Positions 33,491 through 42,432 of a stretch of 64,000 nucleotides of DNA are shown here, in pieces. Under the pieces are notes generated by a model. It was given only the letters and a program-made list of their open reading frames with translations, was not told the DNA's origin and searched no databases. The translations under genes and the position numbers were made by a program. Where the stretch lies: contig NZ_JADBEK010000001.1 in NCBI RefSeq assembly GCF_014873145.1, forward strand, positions 7,688,001 to 7,752,000. The letters run 5' to 3'. Positions within the stretch are counted from its first letter, which is position 1; each line of letters starts with the position of its first letter. This DNA is from Nonomuraea angiospora (GTDB taxonomy: Bacteria > Actinomycetota > Actinomycetes > Streptosporangiales > Streptosporangiaceae).

Positions 33491-34234
33491 ATGGTGCGCA
33501 TCGGAGCTCATGTCGATCAGGACGATCCCGCCGCCCACGCCGAGGCGGTGGGGGCCGAGGTGGTGCAGTTCTTCCTCGGCGACCCGCAGGGTTACGACAA
33601 GCCGGTGCTGCCCGCCAAACCGGTCGAGGGCGTCGACATCTACATTCACGCCCCCTACCTGGTCAACGTCGCCACCACGAACAACCGCATCAGGATCCCC
33701 AGCCGCAAGCTGCTGGAGCAGCACCTCAAGGCCGCCGCCGGGCTCGGCGCCAAGGGCCTGATCGTGCACGGCGGCCACGTCAACAAGAACGACGACCCGC
33801 AGGCCGGCTTCGACAACTGGCGCAAGGTGTTCGAGCGCATGGAGTGCCCCATCCCCGTGCTGATCGAGAACACCGCGGGCGGCGGCAACGCGATGGCGCG
33901 CAAGCTCGAGCGCATCGCCCGGCTGTGGGAGGCGCTCGACGGGTTCGACGTGGGCTTCTGCCTCGACACCTGCCACGCCCACGCGGGCGGCGAGGAGCTG
34001 GTCGACCTGGTCGAGCGGGTCAAGGCCATCACCGGCCGGATCGACCTCGTCCACTGCAACGACTCGCGTGACGACTTCGACTCCGGCGCCGACCGCCACG
34101 CCAACCTGGGCAAGGGGAAGATCGACCCGGAGCTGATCCTGGCGGTCTGCCGCGCGGCCGACGCGCCGATCGTGGTGGAGACGCCCGGCGACGGTCAGGC
34201 GGACGACATCGCGTTCCTGCGCAAGAACCTCTAG
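33491..34234 (+). CDS. nfo: endonuclease IV-type AP endonuclease
   Basis: 247-residue TIM barrel that cuts DNA at abasic sites in base-excision repair. The trinuclear metal ligands are all visible: His in IHAPY, His in VHGGHV, Glu in IENTAG, Asp and His in LDTCHAH, His in VHCND, Asp and His in GADRHANLG, and Glu in VETPG. Slightly shorter than E. coli Nfo (285). A DnaA-box sequence (TTATCCACA on the minus strand) lies just after its stop. Confidence 0.93.
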   Translation: MVRIGAHVDQDDPAAHAEAVGAEVVQFFLGDPQGYDKPVLPAKPVEGVDIYIHAPYLVNVATTNNRIRIPSRKLLEQHLKAAAGLGAKGLIVHGGHVNKNDDPQAGFDNWRKVFERMECPIPVLIENTAGGGNAMARKLERIARLWEALDGFDVGFCLDTCHAHAGGEELVDLVERVKAITGRIDLVHCNDSRDDFDSGADRHANLGKGKIDPELILAVCRAADAPIVVETPGDGQADDIAFLRKNL

Positions 34235-34297
34235 GAAATACACACAGCCTGTGGATAACTTCCCTGGATTACCAAGACGAAGAAGTGGGTAGAAAGA

Positions 34298-35374
34298 TCA
34301 GCCCGCCCACGCGCCACTCAGGAAGCGTTCCGCGTTGAGCAGCATGAGCGGCCCGAAGATCAGGGCGTACACGACCATCACCCACGGCCTCCTGGTCGCG
34401 ACCTTCGCGACCAGGATCCACAGCGGGAACCACAGCAGCAGCGAGCGCGGGATCGACAGGTAGTACGCCGAGGTCATCAGCGCCGCCGCCTGCAGCCCCG
34501 TGTAGACGAGCTCGCTCCACCGGCGCAGCGTGAGGAGCCAGATCAGCACCGCCACCGCCAGGACCGCCCCCGCGATCTCCATCCGGAAGGCCACCGCGTT
34601 GTCGTCGGAACCCATGGCCGAGTGCCAGGTCGACTTCCACGCCTCCCACGGCCAGGCGAAGTCCCGCCCCCACCCGGCCTCCTGCGCGTGCTTCCACGCC
34701 AGCCAGTCACCCGACCTGCTGTAGTGGTAGTACGAGTACGTCACCAGCGGCACGAACGGCACGACCAGCCACCCCGCCTGCCGGATGCGCTCCCGGACGG
34801 GCTCGCGCCGGGTGAGGAACTCCACCACGAGCGCGACCGCGAGAAAAAGCCCCGTGATCCGCACGCACGAGGCGCACGCGGCGAGCGAGGCCGCCACGGA
34901 CCATTGCCCCTGCCTGGCGGCCAGCCAGGCCGGGATCGCGAAGGCCAGGAAGAGGGACTCGCTGTAGCCCGCCGCCAGGAACACCGCCATCGGGTAGAGC
35001 AGCAGCGCCAGCACCGCCATCCAGCCGGAGGCGCCTTCCAGCTCGGCCAGCCGGGCCAGCGCCACCATGGCCACCGCCCCGGCGACGAGCGAGATGAGCA
35101 GCCCGGCCGCCGCCCAGTCCGGCACGACGAGGTGCACCGCCCGCAGCAGCACCGGAAAGCCGGGGAAGAACGCGGGCAGCCCGTCGTCCACATGCTTGCC
35201 GGGCTCGCCGTTGTAGCCGTACTGGGCGATGGTGATGAACAGCCCGGCATCCCACTTGCGCCACTTGTCGGCGTACGCGCCGAGGGCCGTCCCCAGCAGC
35301 GTCACCACCAGCAGTCCCGCCCGCGAGCCTAACCAGAGCAGCAGCGCGTCCCGGCCGGCCGAGCGAGTGATCAT
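34298..35374 (-). CDS. GT-C mannosyltransferase family membrane protein (PIG-V-like)
   Basis: 358 residues with about eight to nine transmembrane helices. KWDAGLFITIAQYGY carries the acidic residue after helix 1 expected for polyprenyl-phosphate-sugar-dependent GT-C enzymes, and SRSGDWLAWKHAQEAGWGRDF follows. Similar to actinobacterial mannosyltransferase family proteins. It is coupled to the GT87 gene by a 4-bp overlap. The acceptor is unknown. Confidence 0.8.
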   Translation of the reverse strand: MITRSAGRDALLLWLGSRAGLLVVTLLGTALGAYADKWRKWDAGLFITIAQYGYNGEPGKHVDDGLPAFFPGFPVLLRAVHLVVPDWAAAGLLISLVAGAVAMVALARLAELEGASGWMAVLALLLYPMAVFLAAGYSESLFLAFAIPAWLAARQGQWSVAASLAACASCVRITGLFLAVALVVEFLTRREPVRERIRQAGWLVVPFVPLVTYSYYHYSRSGDWLAWKHAQEAGWGRDFAWPWEAWKSTWHSAMGSDDNAVAFRMEIAGAVLAVAVLIWLLTLRRWSELVYTGLQAAALMTSAYYLSIPRSLLLWFPLWILVAKVATRRPWVMVVYALIFGPLMLLNAERFLSGAWAG

Positions 35375-36693
35375 CGAACGGCTGGTGTCAGAGTGAACCG
35401 GTCACGAGCGTCGTCGAAGACGCCGCCACCCTGGTCGTCGACGTCGCCCTGGCGCACGACGTCCTTGTCGGGACGGAGGATGTCCCGCACGACGAACGCC
35501 ATCATGATCCCGATCGTGATGACCCGCCCCCAGACGGCGGTGAAGTACGTGTCGTCACCGATGCCCAGGTCGTTCCTGCTGAACGGCGACTGCGCGACCA
35601 GGTAGAGCCAGATGGCGATGAAGTACCAGATCTCGGCGAGCTGCCACAGCACCAGCGGCTTCCAGTTGGGCCTGGCCAGCACGGCGAACGGCACGAGCCA
35701 GAGCACGAACTGCGGCGACCACACCTTGTTCGTCATCATGAACGCGGCCAGCGCCAGGAAGCAGATCTGCGCCAGCCTGGGCCGCCGCGGCGCGGCCAGC
35801 GCGAGCACGGCGATGCCCAGGCACAGGATGGCAAGGGACGCCATGCCCAGCTTGCTGACGTCGCCGTCCCCCAGGACGGGGATCCCCTTGTTCTGGAAGA
35901 ACAGCCACGGCGAGCCCCAGTCGACCCCGCGTTCCTGGGAGAAGACGTAGAACCTGCGCCATCCCTCCCACGCGAAGATCATGAACGGCGCGTTGACCAC
36001 GATCCACGCGCCGGCCGTGGCGCCCAGGGTGACCAGGAACGGCCGCCATCGCGCGGTGCGCAACGTGAGCAGGAACAGCGCCCCCAGGAACATCAGCGGA
36101 TAGAACTTGGTCGCGATGGCCAGCCCCAGCAGCACCCCGGCCAGCACCTGACGCTGCCGCGCCCAGGCCAGCAGCATGCCCATCGACAGCGCGCCGGCGA
36201 CCAGGTCCCAGTTGATGTACGCGGCCAGCACGACGGCGGGCGAGATGGCGTACCAGAGCGCGTCCCACCGCCGGGTGGGCCCGGCCACCGCGGCCATCAG
36301 CAGGACGCCGACGACCAGGCAGATGCCGAGCAGGATGACCGTCAGGTCGTAGAACCTGACCGCCTGCGCGCCCACGTCGGCTCCGACCGCCCTGGCGAAC
36401 CAGCTGATGACCTGCATGACCTCGCCCAGCACGACCGGGTACTCGACCTGCTTGTCGAACGGCACGGCGGCGAAGTAGGGGTCCTGGGTCGACAGCGCCC
36501 TGTCGAAGTACAGGGGGTAGATGTCGGTGTAGCAGAAGTTGGTGTACGTCGTGACCTGGTCGTTCCAGCCGCCGGTGCGGCAGGGCAGGCGCACGACGTA
36601 GGCGAGGGTCGCCCCCAGGGCCGCGAACAGCCCCAGGGGGAGGTACGGAACGGCACGCGCCACGAAGGGGACGCGTACCTCCGTGCTGGTCAC
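35371..36693 (-). CDS. GT87/DUF2029-type polyprenyl-sugar glycosyltransferase
   Basis: 440 residues, about ten transmembrane helices, GT-C fold. The luminal loop after helix 1 contains YTNFCYTDIYPLYFDR with the acidic pair of the family, and VEYPVVLGEVMQVISWF follows. It corresponds by position to M. tuberculosis Rv0051. Likely adds mannose or arabinose from a decaprenyl carrier to a cell-envelope polymer. Start GTG overlaps the PBP stop. Confidence 0.85.
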   Translation of the reverse strand: MTSTEVRVPFVARAVPYLPLGLFAALGATLAYVVRLPCRTGGWNDQVTTYTNFCYTDIYPLYFDRALSTQDPYFAAVPFDKQVEYPVVLGEVMQVISWFARAVGADVGAQAVRFYDLTVILLGICLVVGVLLMAAVAGPTRRWDALWYAISPAVVLAAYINWDLVAGALSMGMLLAWARQRQVLAGVLLGLAIATKFYPLMFLGALFLLTLRTARWRPFLVTLGATAGAWIVVNAPFMIFAWEGWRRFYVFSQERGVDWGSPWLFFQNKGIPVLGDGDVSKLGMASLAILCLGIAVLALAAPRRPRLAQICFLALAAFMMTNKVWSPQFVLWLVPFAVLARPNWKPLVLWQLAEIWYFIAIWLYLVAQSPFSRNDLGIGDDTYFTAVWGRVITIGIMMAFVVRDILRPDKDVVRQGDVDDQGGGVFDDARDRFTLTPAVR

Positions 36694-39401
36694 CGGTCCT
36701 CAGGTCTGGACATCGGCGACCATCCCGAGGGTCTCGCCTCGGGCACCCGGCCGCCGCCGACCCCGTCGCCATCGGCGGTCTGCGGGATGCCCTGGTCACC
36801 GCCGTCGTCGACGTTGTCGCCCCCGTCGTCGATGGTGACGTTGTCGTCGGGGTTGGCGTTGTCGTCACACGGGTTGACGAGGCAGTCCTGGTTGCCCTGG
36901 TCGTCGAAGGGGTTGTCCCCGCTGTCGAACGGGTTGTCGGGGGTCTTCGACGGCTTGGGCGTCGGGCTCGGCACGATGTTCTCGGCCAATCCCACATCGG
37001 CCTTCTCCGGGAACTGCTCGATCGGCAGGCCCTCGTGAGCGGCCAGCATGAACCTCTGCCACGTGAGCGTGGGCGCGTCGGCGCCCTCGAAGCCCAGGCC
37101 CACCTCGTACGGCCTGCTGTAGGGGTTGTCGGCGTTGTACTTCGTGCTCTTCTTGCTGCCGCGCGGCGTCACCGGGCAGGTGCGGTTCGCGTTGGGCGTG
37201 ACGACCTTGCCCGTCTTCGTCTTGCACTGCTCGCGGTAGAAGCCGACCGCGGCGGAGATCTGCGGCGTGTAGCCGACGAACCAGGCGCCGTTCTCGTCGT
37301 TGTTCGTGCCGGTCTTGCCGGCGGCCGGCCGGTTGCCCAGGCCCTTGCCCCGCGCGGTGCCGCTCCGCAGCACCGCCTCCATGGCGACCGTGGCGTCGGC
37401 GGCGACCCCGGGGTCGATGACCCGCTTGGAGGCGAGCTGCTCGCCGTAGACGACCTGCTTGCCCAGCCTGACTTCCTGCACCACGTGGTACTTGGTGTAC
37501 TTGCCGGCGTTGGCGAAGATGGAGTAGCCGGCGGCCTGCTCGACCGGTGTCACGAGGGCGCTGCCGATGGCGAACTGGTAGTGGTGCTGTTTGACGTCGT
37601 CTTCCATGCGCTGCTGGTCGAACCCGGCCGCCTCGACGAGGTTCTTCACGTCGTCAATCTTGTTGGGCAGCGCGAACGCCATCGACACGTACGCCGTGTT
37701 GACCGAATCGGCAGTGGCCTTGATCACATCGACGGCCGGGCCGACGTTGTGGCTGTTCTTGAATCCGCCCCGCGCCTGGCCCGGCAGCTCCTTCGGCACC
37801 GTCTCGTTGCCCGGCACGTAGCTCTTCAGCGAGTAGCCGGCCTGCAGCCAGGCCGCCAGCACGTACGGCTTGAACGCGGACGCGGCCTGCTTCTTGGCGT
37901 CAAAGGGCTCGTTGAACTGGTCCGTGACGTAGTTGCTGCCACCGTAGAACGCCAGAACTCGGCCGTTCTTCGGGTTCACCGCGGCCAGGCCCGCGTGGTA
38001 CTCCTTGCTCATGCTGTCCGTCGTGCTCTTCACGGCGGTCTCCGCGGCCTTCATGAGCTTCTTGTCGAAGGTGGAGACGATGTGGTAGCCGCCGCTCCTG
38101 ACCTCGTCGGGGGTGAGGCGGCGCCGCTCCTTCAGCTCCTGGAGGACCTGCGTCACCATGTAGCCCCTGAGACCGCCGAGCTCGTTGCTGTCGCTGTCCT
38201 TGCGGAGCTTGGGGAACTTGGCGGTCTGCGGCAGCTTGCCGTACTTGTCCGGCCACTGCTCGGCCATGTACTGGATCACGGTCTTCCAGCGGGCCTTGAG
38301 CTCAGGAGCATCGGGCTCCCAGTTGGGCTGCTGGATGCGCGCGGCGAGGTAGGCGCCCTGCTCGGGCGTCAGCTTGGCGGCGTGGGCGTCCTTGTCGAAA
38401 TACGCCTGCGCGGCGGCCTCGACGCCGTAGGCCTTGCCGAAGTTGACGGTGTTCAGGTAGGTCTTCAGGATCTCGTCCTTGGACAAGGTCTCGTCGAGCT
38501 TGACCGCGACGAAGATCTCCATGACCTTGCGCTTGATGGACACTTCCTGGCTGAGGCCGTCGTAGTAGTTGCGGGCCATCTGCTGGGTGATCGTCGAGGC
38601 GCCCTGCAGCTGCTGGCCGGTCGCCGTCATCCAGACCGAGCGGAACATGCCGGAGATCGAGATGCCGGAGTCCTCGTAGAACGTCTTGTTCTCGATGGCC
38701 ACCGCGGCGTCCCTGACGCTCGGGGACATCTTGGAGATGTCATCGAGGATCACGCGCTTCGTGCCGAGCCGGGCGATCTCGGTCTTGCCGTCCCGGTAGT
38801 AGATGGTGCTCTGCTGCGCGAGCGCGTCCGACTTCGCCTGGTCGGCGGTCGGCACCGGCGTGTTGGCGTACGCGACCATGACCATGCCGAAGAGGCCGGC
38901 CGCGAGCACCACGAAGCCGGCCACGACGATCTTCCAGCTGGGCACGAACCTGCGCCAGCCGCCCTTGCCGTCGCCGCCCTTCTTCGTCGGCGGCCCGGGA
39001 GGCTCGGGCGGCCCGCCGTCGCCCTTCCTGCGCGAGCGCCGCGGCGCGTCGCTGACGATCGTCTCCTGGTTGCTCATCGACCGCGCCTCCTGCCGGGCGC
39101 GCGTGCGCGGCCCCGGCTGGTCACCGCGCGTAAGCGGCCCGTCGCCACGCATGGGAGGGCCGTCGCCGCGCGTGGGCGGTCCGTCGCCACGCATAGGGGG
39201 GCCCTCACCGCGCCTGGGAGGCTCGTCGTACGGCTGCGCGGCCATGGCGCCGGTCTGCTCGTAAGCGGCTTCCGGACGACGCTCCGGCTGCGGCGCGCCG
39301 CCCCAGCCGGACTCACCGGTTTGCGGAGGAGAACCCTGGGGCACAGAACGGGATGAGCCGGAGCGACGGCGCCTTCCTGGGCGGGCCGTCCCCTCATTCA
39401 T
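36690..39401 (-). CDS. bifunctional class A penicillin-binding protein (PonA1-like)
   Basis: Polymerises and cross-links peptidoglycan. 903 residues: Pro/Gly/Arg-rich cytoplasmic tail of about 155 with RGDGPP repeats; one membrane helix (about 157-178); GT51 domain with the catalytic-Glu region AIENKTFYEDSGISISG (about 235-250) and QGASTITQQMARN; transpeptidase with nucleophile Ser508 in SAFK, SVN near 566 and KTG near 696; then an acidic Asp/Asn/Pro-rich tail (DNPFDSGDNPFDDQGN). The order DUF5318-PBP-GT87 equals Rv0049-ponA1-Rv0051 of mycobacteria. A later in-frame ATG at 39077 is an alternative start. Confidence 0.93.
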   Translation of the reverse strand: MNEGTARPGRRRRSGSSRSVPQGSPPQTGESGWGGAPQPERRPEAAYEQTGAMAAQPYDEPPRRGEGPPMRGDGPPTRGDGPPMRGDGPLTRGDQPGPRTRARQEARSMSNQETIVSDAPRRSRRKGDGGPPEPPGPPTKKGGDGKGGWRRFVPSWKIVVAGFVVLAAGLFGMVMVAYANTPVPTADQAKSDALAQQSTIYYRDGKTEIARLGTKRVILDDISKMSPSVRDAAVAIENKTFYEDSGISISGMFRSVWMTATGQQLQGASTITQQMARNYYDGLSQEVSIKRKVMEIFVAVKLDETLSKDEILKTYLNTVNFGKAYGVEAAAQAYFDKDAHAAKLTPEQGAYLAARIQQPNWEPDAPELKARWKTVIQYMAEQWPDKYGKLPQTAKFPKLRKDSDSNELGGLRGYMVTQVLQELKERRRLTPDEVRSGGYHIVSTFDKKLMKAAETAVKSTTDSMSKEYHAGLAAVNPKNGRVLAFYGGSNYVTDQFNEPFDAKKQAASAFKPYVLAAWLQAGYSLKSYVPGNETVPKELPGQARGGFKNSHNVGPAVDVIKATADSVNTAYVSMAFALPNKIDDVKNLVEAAGFDQQRMEDDVKQHHYQFAIGSALVTPVEQAAGYSIFANAGKYTKYHVVQEVRLGKQVVYGEQLASKRVIDPGVAADATVAMEAVLRSGTARGKGLGNRPAAGKTGTNNDENGAWFVGYTPQISAAVGFYREQCKTKTGKVVTPNANRTCPVTPRGSKKSTKYNADNPYSRPYEVGLGFEGADAPTLTWQRFMLAAHEGLPIEQFPEKADVGLAENIVPSPTPKPSKTPDNPFDSGDNPFDDQGNQDCLVNPCDDNANPDDNVTIDDGGDNVDDGGDQGIPQTADGDGVGGGRVPEARPSGWSPMSRPEDR

Positions 39402-39481
39402 GCTGTTACTCACACGTCCTCGCATCGTCGTCGGAAACATAAACGGCGGTTGGGCGTGAGGTTTCTCGCCGCCCTCGGTCT

Positions 39482-39868
39482 TCACAGTTGGCTGACGAGG
39501 TCAGGCGGTCCGTTTCCGAGGACGTATGAAACCGTCAGGTGGTTCCAAGAACAACCTTGGCAGACCTCGACAACGTACACGCGGAACTCATCGTAATCAT
39601 GAGCCATTGCGACGAGTTCCGATGTGACCTTTGCCTGTCCGGCATGCCTACCGAGCGAATCGCCGTAGACGTAGGTCACATTGGTGACGTTCTCCCTTTC
39701 GCAAACCGGGCAGAGGCGTTCGGTCGGCTCGCCGAAGTGGCGTGCCGCGCGAAGGAGGTAGGGCTGTGCGTCACACACGTCGCCCCGCGAGGTGCGCCCC
39801 ATGCGCAGGGAGCGGACCACCGCCCGTTTCGCAAGGCCGTAATCCACCACCCTTCGCTGTGACCACAT
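39482..39868 (-). CDS. DUF5318-family zinc-ribbon protein
   Basis: 128 residues. C-x2-C pairs LCPVCE and EVCQGCSWN form a probable zinc ribbon; GDVCDAQPYLLRAARHFGEPTERLCP and YVYGDSLGRHAGQA are typical of the family. It stands 80 bp before the class A PBP gene, an arrangement conserved across actinobacteria. Molecular function unknown. Confidence 0.85.
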   Translation of the reverse strand: MWSQRRVVDYGLAKRAVVRSLRMGRTSRGDVCDAQPYLLRAARHFGEPTERLCPVCERENVTNVTYVYGDSLGRHAGQAKVTSELVAMAHDYDEFRVYVVEVCQGCSWNHLTVSYVLGNGPPDLVSQL

Positions 39869-39959
39869 GGGCGCCAGACTACGGCGTTTTGCGACTCCAT
39901 CCCAACGACTTGCCAGATTCACAGATTGCCGCCATATAGCGACCCGACGTATCCTGGGG

Positions 39960-39978
39960 ATGTATCGGCTCGATACAT
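39960..39978. promoter_or_regulatory. PadR-type operator ATGTATCGGCTCGATACAT
   Basis: Inverted repeat with 8-bp arms (ATGTATCG / CGATACAT, 3-bp centre), 24 bp before the padR start. PadR sites have outer ATGT...ACAT half-sites, as here. Autoregulation of the padR-ino1 unit is inferred. Confidence 0.6.
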
Positions 39979-40002
39979 CGACGCGAGAGGGGGCGGGTTC
40001 CG

Positions 40003-40593
40003 ATGGGCGGCGGACAGGGCAGGGTCTTGGAACTGGCCGTGCTCGGGTCGCTGCACGAGACGCCACTGCACGGCTATGAGCTGCGCAAACGGCTCAACGC
40101 CCTGCTGGGGATGTTCCGTGCGTTCTCCTACGGGTCGCTGTACCCCTGTCTGCGATCGCTCCTGGCCCAGGGCCTCATCGCGGAGGAGCAACCCGCTCCC
40201 ACCACGATCGTCGGCGGCAGATCGAAGATCGTTTACAAGCTGACGGCCGAGGGCAAGGAACGGCTGCAGGACATGCTGACGCAGGCCGGCCCCTCCGCTT
40301 GGGAGGACGAGAGCTTCGGCGTGCACTTCGCGTTCTTCCGCCACACCGAGGCGGAAGTGCGGCTGCGCATTCTCGAAGGCCGCCGTAGCCGGCTGGAGGA
40401 GCGACTCGACGCGGTGCGCACGGCTCTGGCGCGCACCAGGGAGCGCCTCGACAGTTACACGCTCGAGCTGCAGCGGCATGGGCTCGAGTCGGTCGAGCGC
40501 GAGGTGCGCTGGCTCAACGAGCTGATCGCGACAGAGCGTCGGGCCTCGTCGGAAGAGGGGCCCGCAAGAGATACCACGTCAACTGATGAGTAA
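40003..40593 (+). CDS. PadR-family transcriptional regulator
   Basis: 196 residues. Winged helix ([50 protein letters not shown] ... [14 protein letters not shown]), then a C-terminal helical dimerisation domain (Vir_act_alpha_C). It lies 13 bp before ino1, as Rv0047c beside Rv0046c in M. tuberculosis, so it probably controls inositol synthesis. Confidence 0.93.
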   Translation: MGGGQGRVLELAVLGSLHETPLHGYELRKRLNALLGMFRAFSYGSLYPCLRSLLAQGLIAEEQPAPTTIVGGRSKIVYKLTAEGKERLQDMLTQAGPSAWEDESFGVHFAFFRHTEAEVRLRILEGRRSRLEERLDAVRTALARTRERLDSYTLELQRHGLESVEREVRWLNELIATERRASSEEGPARDTTSTDE

Positions 40594-40606
40594 GGGAGCG
40601 AATGCG

Positions 40607-41686
40607 ATGGGTTCGGTTCGCGTGGCCATTGTCGGTGTCGGAAACTGCGCGTCGTCGCTGGTCCAGGGCGTCCACTACTACAAGGACGCCGACCCGGACA
40701 TTCGGGTCCCGGGCCTCATGCACGTGAAGTTCGGCGATTATCACGTCGGTGACGTCGAGTTCGTCGCCGCGTTCGACGTCGACGCCAAGAAGGTCGGCCG
40801 CGATCTGGCGGAGGCGATCGTCGCCAGCGAGAACAACACGATCAAGATCTGCGACGTGCCGCCCACGGGGGTGACCGTCCAGCGCGGCCATACCTTCGAC
40901 GGGCTGGGTGAGTACTACCGGGAGATCATCGAGGAGTCCGACGAGACGCCCGTCGATGTCGTCCAGGTGCTCCGTGACAACCAGGTCGACGTCCTGGTCT
41001 CCTACCTGCCGGTGGGCTCGGAGGAGGCGGACCGCTTCTACGCCCAGTGCGCCATCGACGCCGGCGTGGCGTTCGTGAACGCGCTGCCGGTCTTCATCGC
41101 CTCCGACCCGGTGTGGGCGGAGAAGTTCACCAAGGCCGGGGTGCCGATCGTCGGCGACGACATCAAGTCGCAGGTCGGCGCCACCATCACGCACCGCGTG
41201 ATGGCCAAGCTGTTCGAGGACCGCGGGGTGGAGCTGCTGCGCACGTACCAGCTCAACGTCGGGGGCAACATGGACTTCATGAACATGCTGGAGCGCAAGC
41301 GCCTCCAGTCCAAGAAGATCTCGAAGACGCAGGCCGTCACCTCGCAGATCCCGCACGAGATGGGCAAGGCCGACGTGCACATCGGGCCGTCGGACCACGT
41401 GCCGTGGCTGGACGACCGGAAGCTGGCGTTCGTGCGGCTGGAGGGCCGCTCGTTCGGCGACACGCCGCTCAACCTCGAGTACAAGCTGGAGGTCTGGGAC
41501 TCGCCGAACTCGGCGGGGATCATCATCGACGCGGTACGGGCCGCCAAGATCGCCCTCGACCGCGGGGTCGGGGGGCCGATCCTGTCGGCGTCCTCGTACT
41601 TCATGAAGTCGCCGCCGAAGCAGTTCTCGGACGACGAGGCGCGGGACTACGTCGAGAAGTTCATCCGGGGCGAGGTCGAGCGCTGA
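40607..41686 (+). CDS. ino1: inositol-3-phosphate synthase
   Basis: Converts glucose 6-phosphate to inositol 3-phosphate with catalytic NAD; feeds phosphatidylinositol and mycothiol. 359 residues: NAD site [16 protein letters not shown], then [50 protein letters not shown] and [25 protein letters not shown]. The start at 40607 is supported by AAGGGAG. Confidence 0.96.
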   Translation: MGSVRVAIVGVGNCASSLVQGVHYYKDADPDIRVPGLMHVKFGDYHVGDVEFVAAFDVDAKKVGRDLAEAIVASENNTIKICDVPPTGVTVQRGHTFDGLGEYYREIIEESDETPVDVVQVLRDNQVDVLVSYLPVGSEEADRFYAQCAIDAGVAFVNALPVFIASDPVWAEKFTKAGVPIVGDDIKSQVGATITHRVMAKLFEDRGVELLRTYQLNVGGNMDFMNMLERKRLQSKKISKTQAVTSQIPHEMGKADVHIGPSDHVPWLDDRKLAFVRLEGRSFGDTPLNLEYKLEVWDSPNSAGIIIDAVRAAKIALDRGVGGPILSASSYFMKSPPKQFSDDEARDYVEKFIRGEVER

Positions 41687-41702
41687 CCCCCCTGGTCTGA
41701 CC

Positions 41703-41734
41703 GGCGCCGCACCCGGGTCCACGGGTGCGGCGCC
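41703..41734. terminator. bidirectional terminator between ino1 and idi
   Basis: Perfect 13-bp stem GGCGCCGCACCCG / CGGGTGCGGCGCC, loop GGTCCA, between the convergent stops at 41686 and 41742. Confidence 0.88.
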
Positions 41735-41741
41735 GCACTGT

Positions 41742-42326
41742 CTACGGGCGGGCGGCCGGGGGCAGCTCGGCGGGCGAGGCGGGATGCCAGGTCAGCGGGT
41801 CGGCGCCGAGGTCGGCCAGCAGGGGCACCTGCTCCTGGCACCAGGGCGAGACGGCCAGCAGCCCGTTGCGCACTCCCTCGGCGAACTCCTTCCACGGCAT
41901 CCACATCGTCTCGCCCACCTCGGCGGGGTTGGGGACGACGGGCGAGGCCACGGTGACGCGGTAGACCGGGCAGAGCTCGTGCTCGACGATCCCGTTGGCC
42001 ATGGCGGCGCGGTAGGAGAAGGCCGGCAGCATGAGGTCGACGCGGTCCACCGTGAGCCCCAGCTCGTAGGAGAGCCGGCGCTCGACGGCCCGCTCCAGCG
42101 GCTCGCCCGGCAGCGGGTGGCCGCAGCAGCTGTTGGTCCAGGTCCCCGGCCACGTGAGCTTGCTGTCCGCTCTCCTGGTCAGCAGCACCCGGCTCTCGTC
42201 GTCGAAGACATAGCTGGAAAACGCCAGGTGAAGAGGCGTCTCGCGACCGTGCACCGCCAGCTTGGGCGCTGTCCCGAGTGCGTGGCCGTCGCGGTCGACC
42301 AGCACAACGTGTTCCTCAGTCGTCAC
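41742..42326 (-). CDS. idi: isopentenyl-diphosphate delta-isomerase, type I
   Basis: Interconverts IPP and DMAPP for isoprenoid synthesis. 194 residues with the Nudix-like fold: catalytic Cys in TNSCCGHP, metal ligands in that loop and in HLAFSSYVF, and the acidic RRLSYELGL helix. GTG start at 42326. Divergent from the MFS gene. Confidence 0.94.
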   Translation of the reverse strand: MTTEEHVVLVDRDGHALGTAPKLAVHGRETPLHLAFSSYVFDDESRVLLTRRADSKLTWPGTWTNSCCGHPLPGEPLERAVERRLSYELGLTVDRVDLMLPAFSYRAAMANGIVEHELCPVYRVTVASPVVPNPAEVGETMWMPWKEFAEGVRNGLLAVSPWCQEQVPLLADLGADPLTWHPASPAELPPAARP

Positions 42327-42432
42327 GCTATGAAGCGTACGAGACGCGGTGACCGTTCGGAACCCACGGCCCACCTGCCGTATCGCGACTCTCGCGCATC
42401 CTAGGCGATGGGTGGAGGGCTAGGCTGGCCGC

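Noticed and set aside
34247..34260. Isolated DnaA box (TTATCCACA) after the AP endonuclease gene as an origin element
   Set aside because: A single box without neighbours or an AT-rich unwinding region. Probably chance.
37035..39356. 773-codon plus-strand open frame
   Set aside because: Antisense to the class A PBP, whose catalytic motifs are all present.
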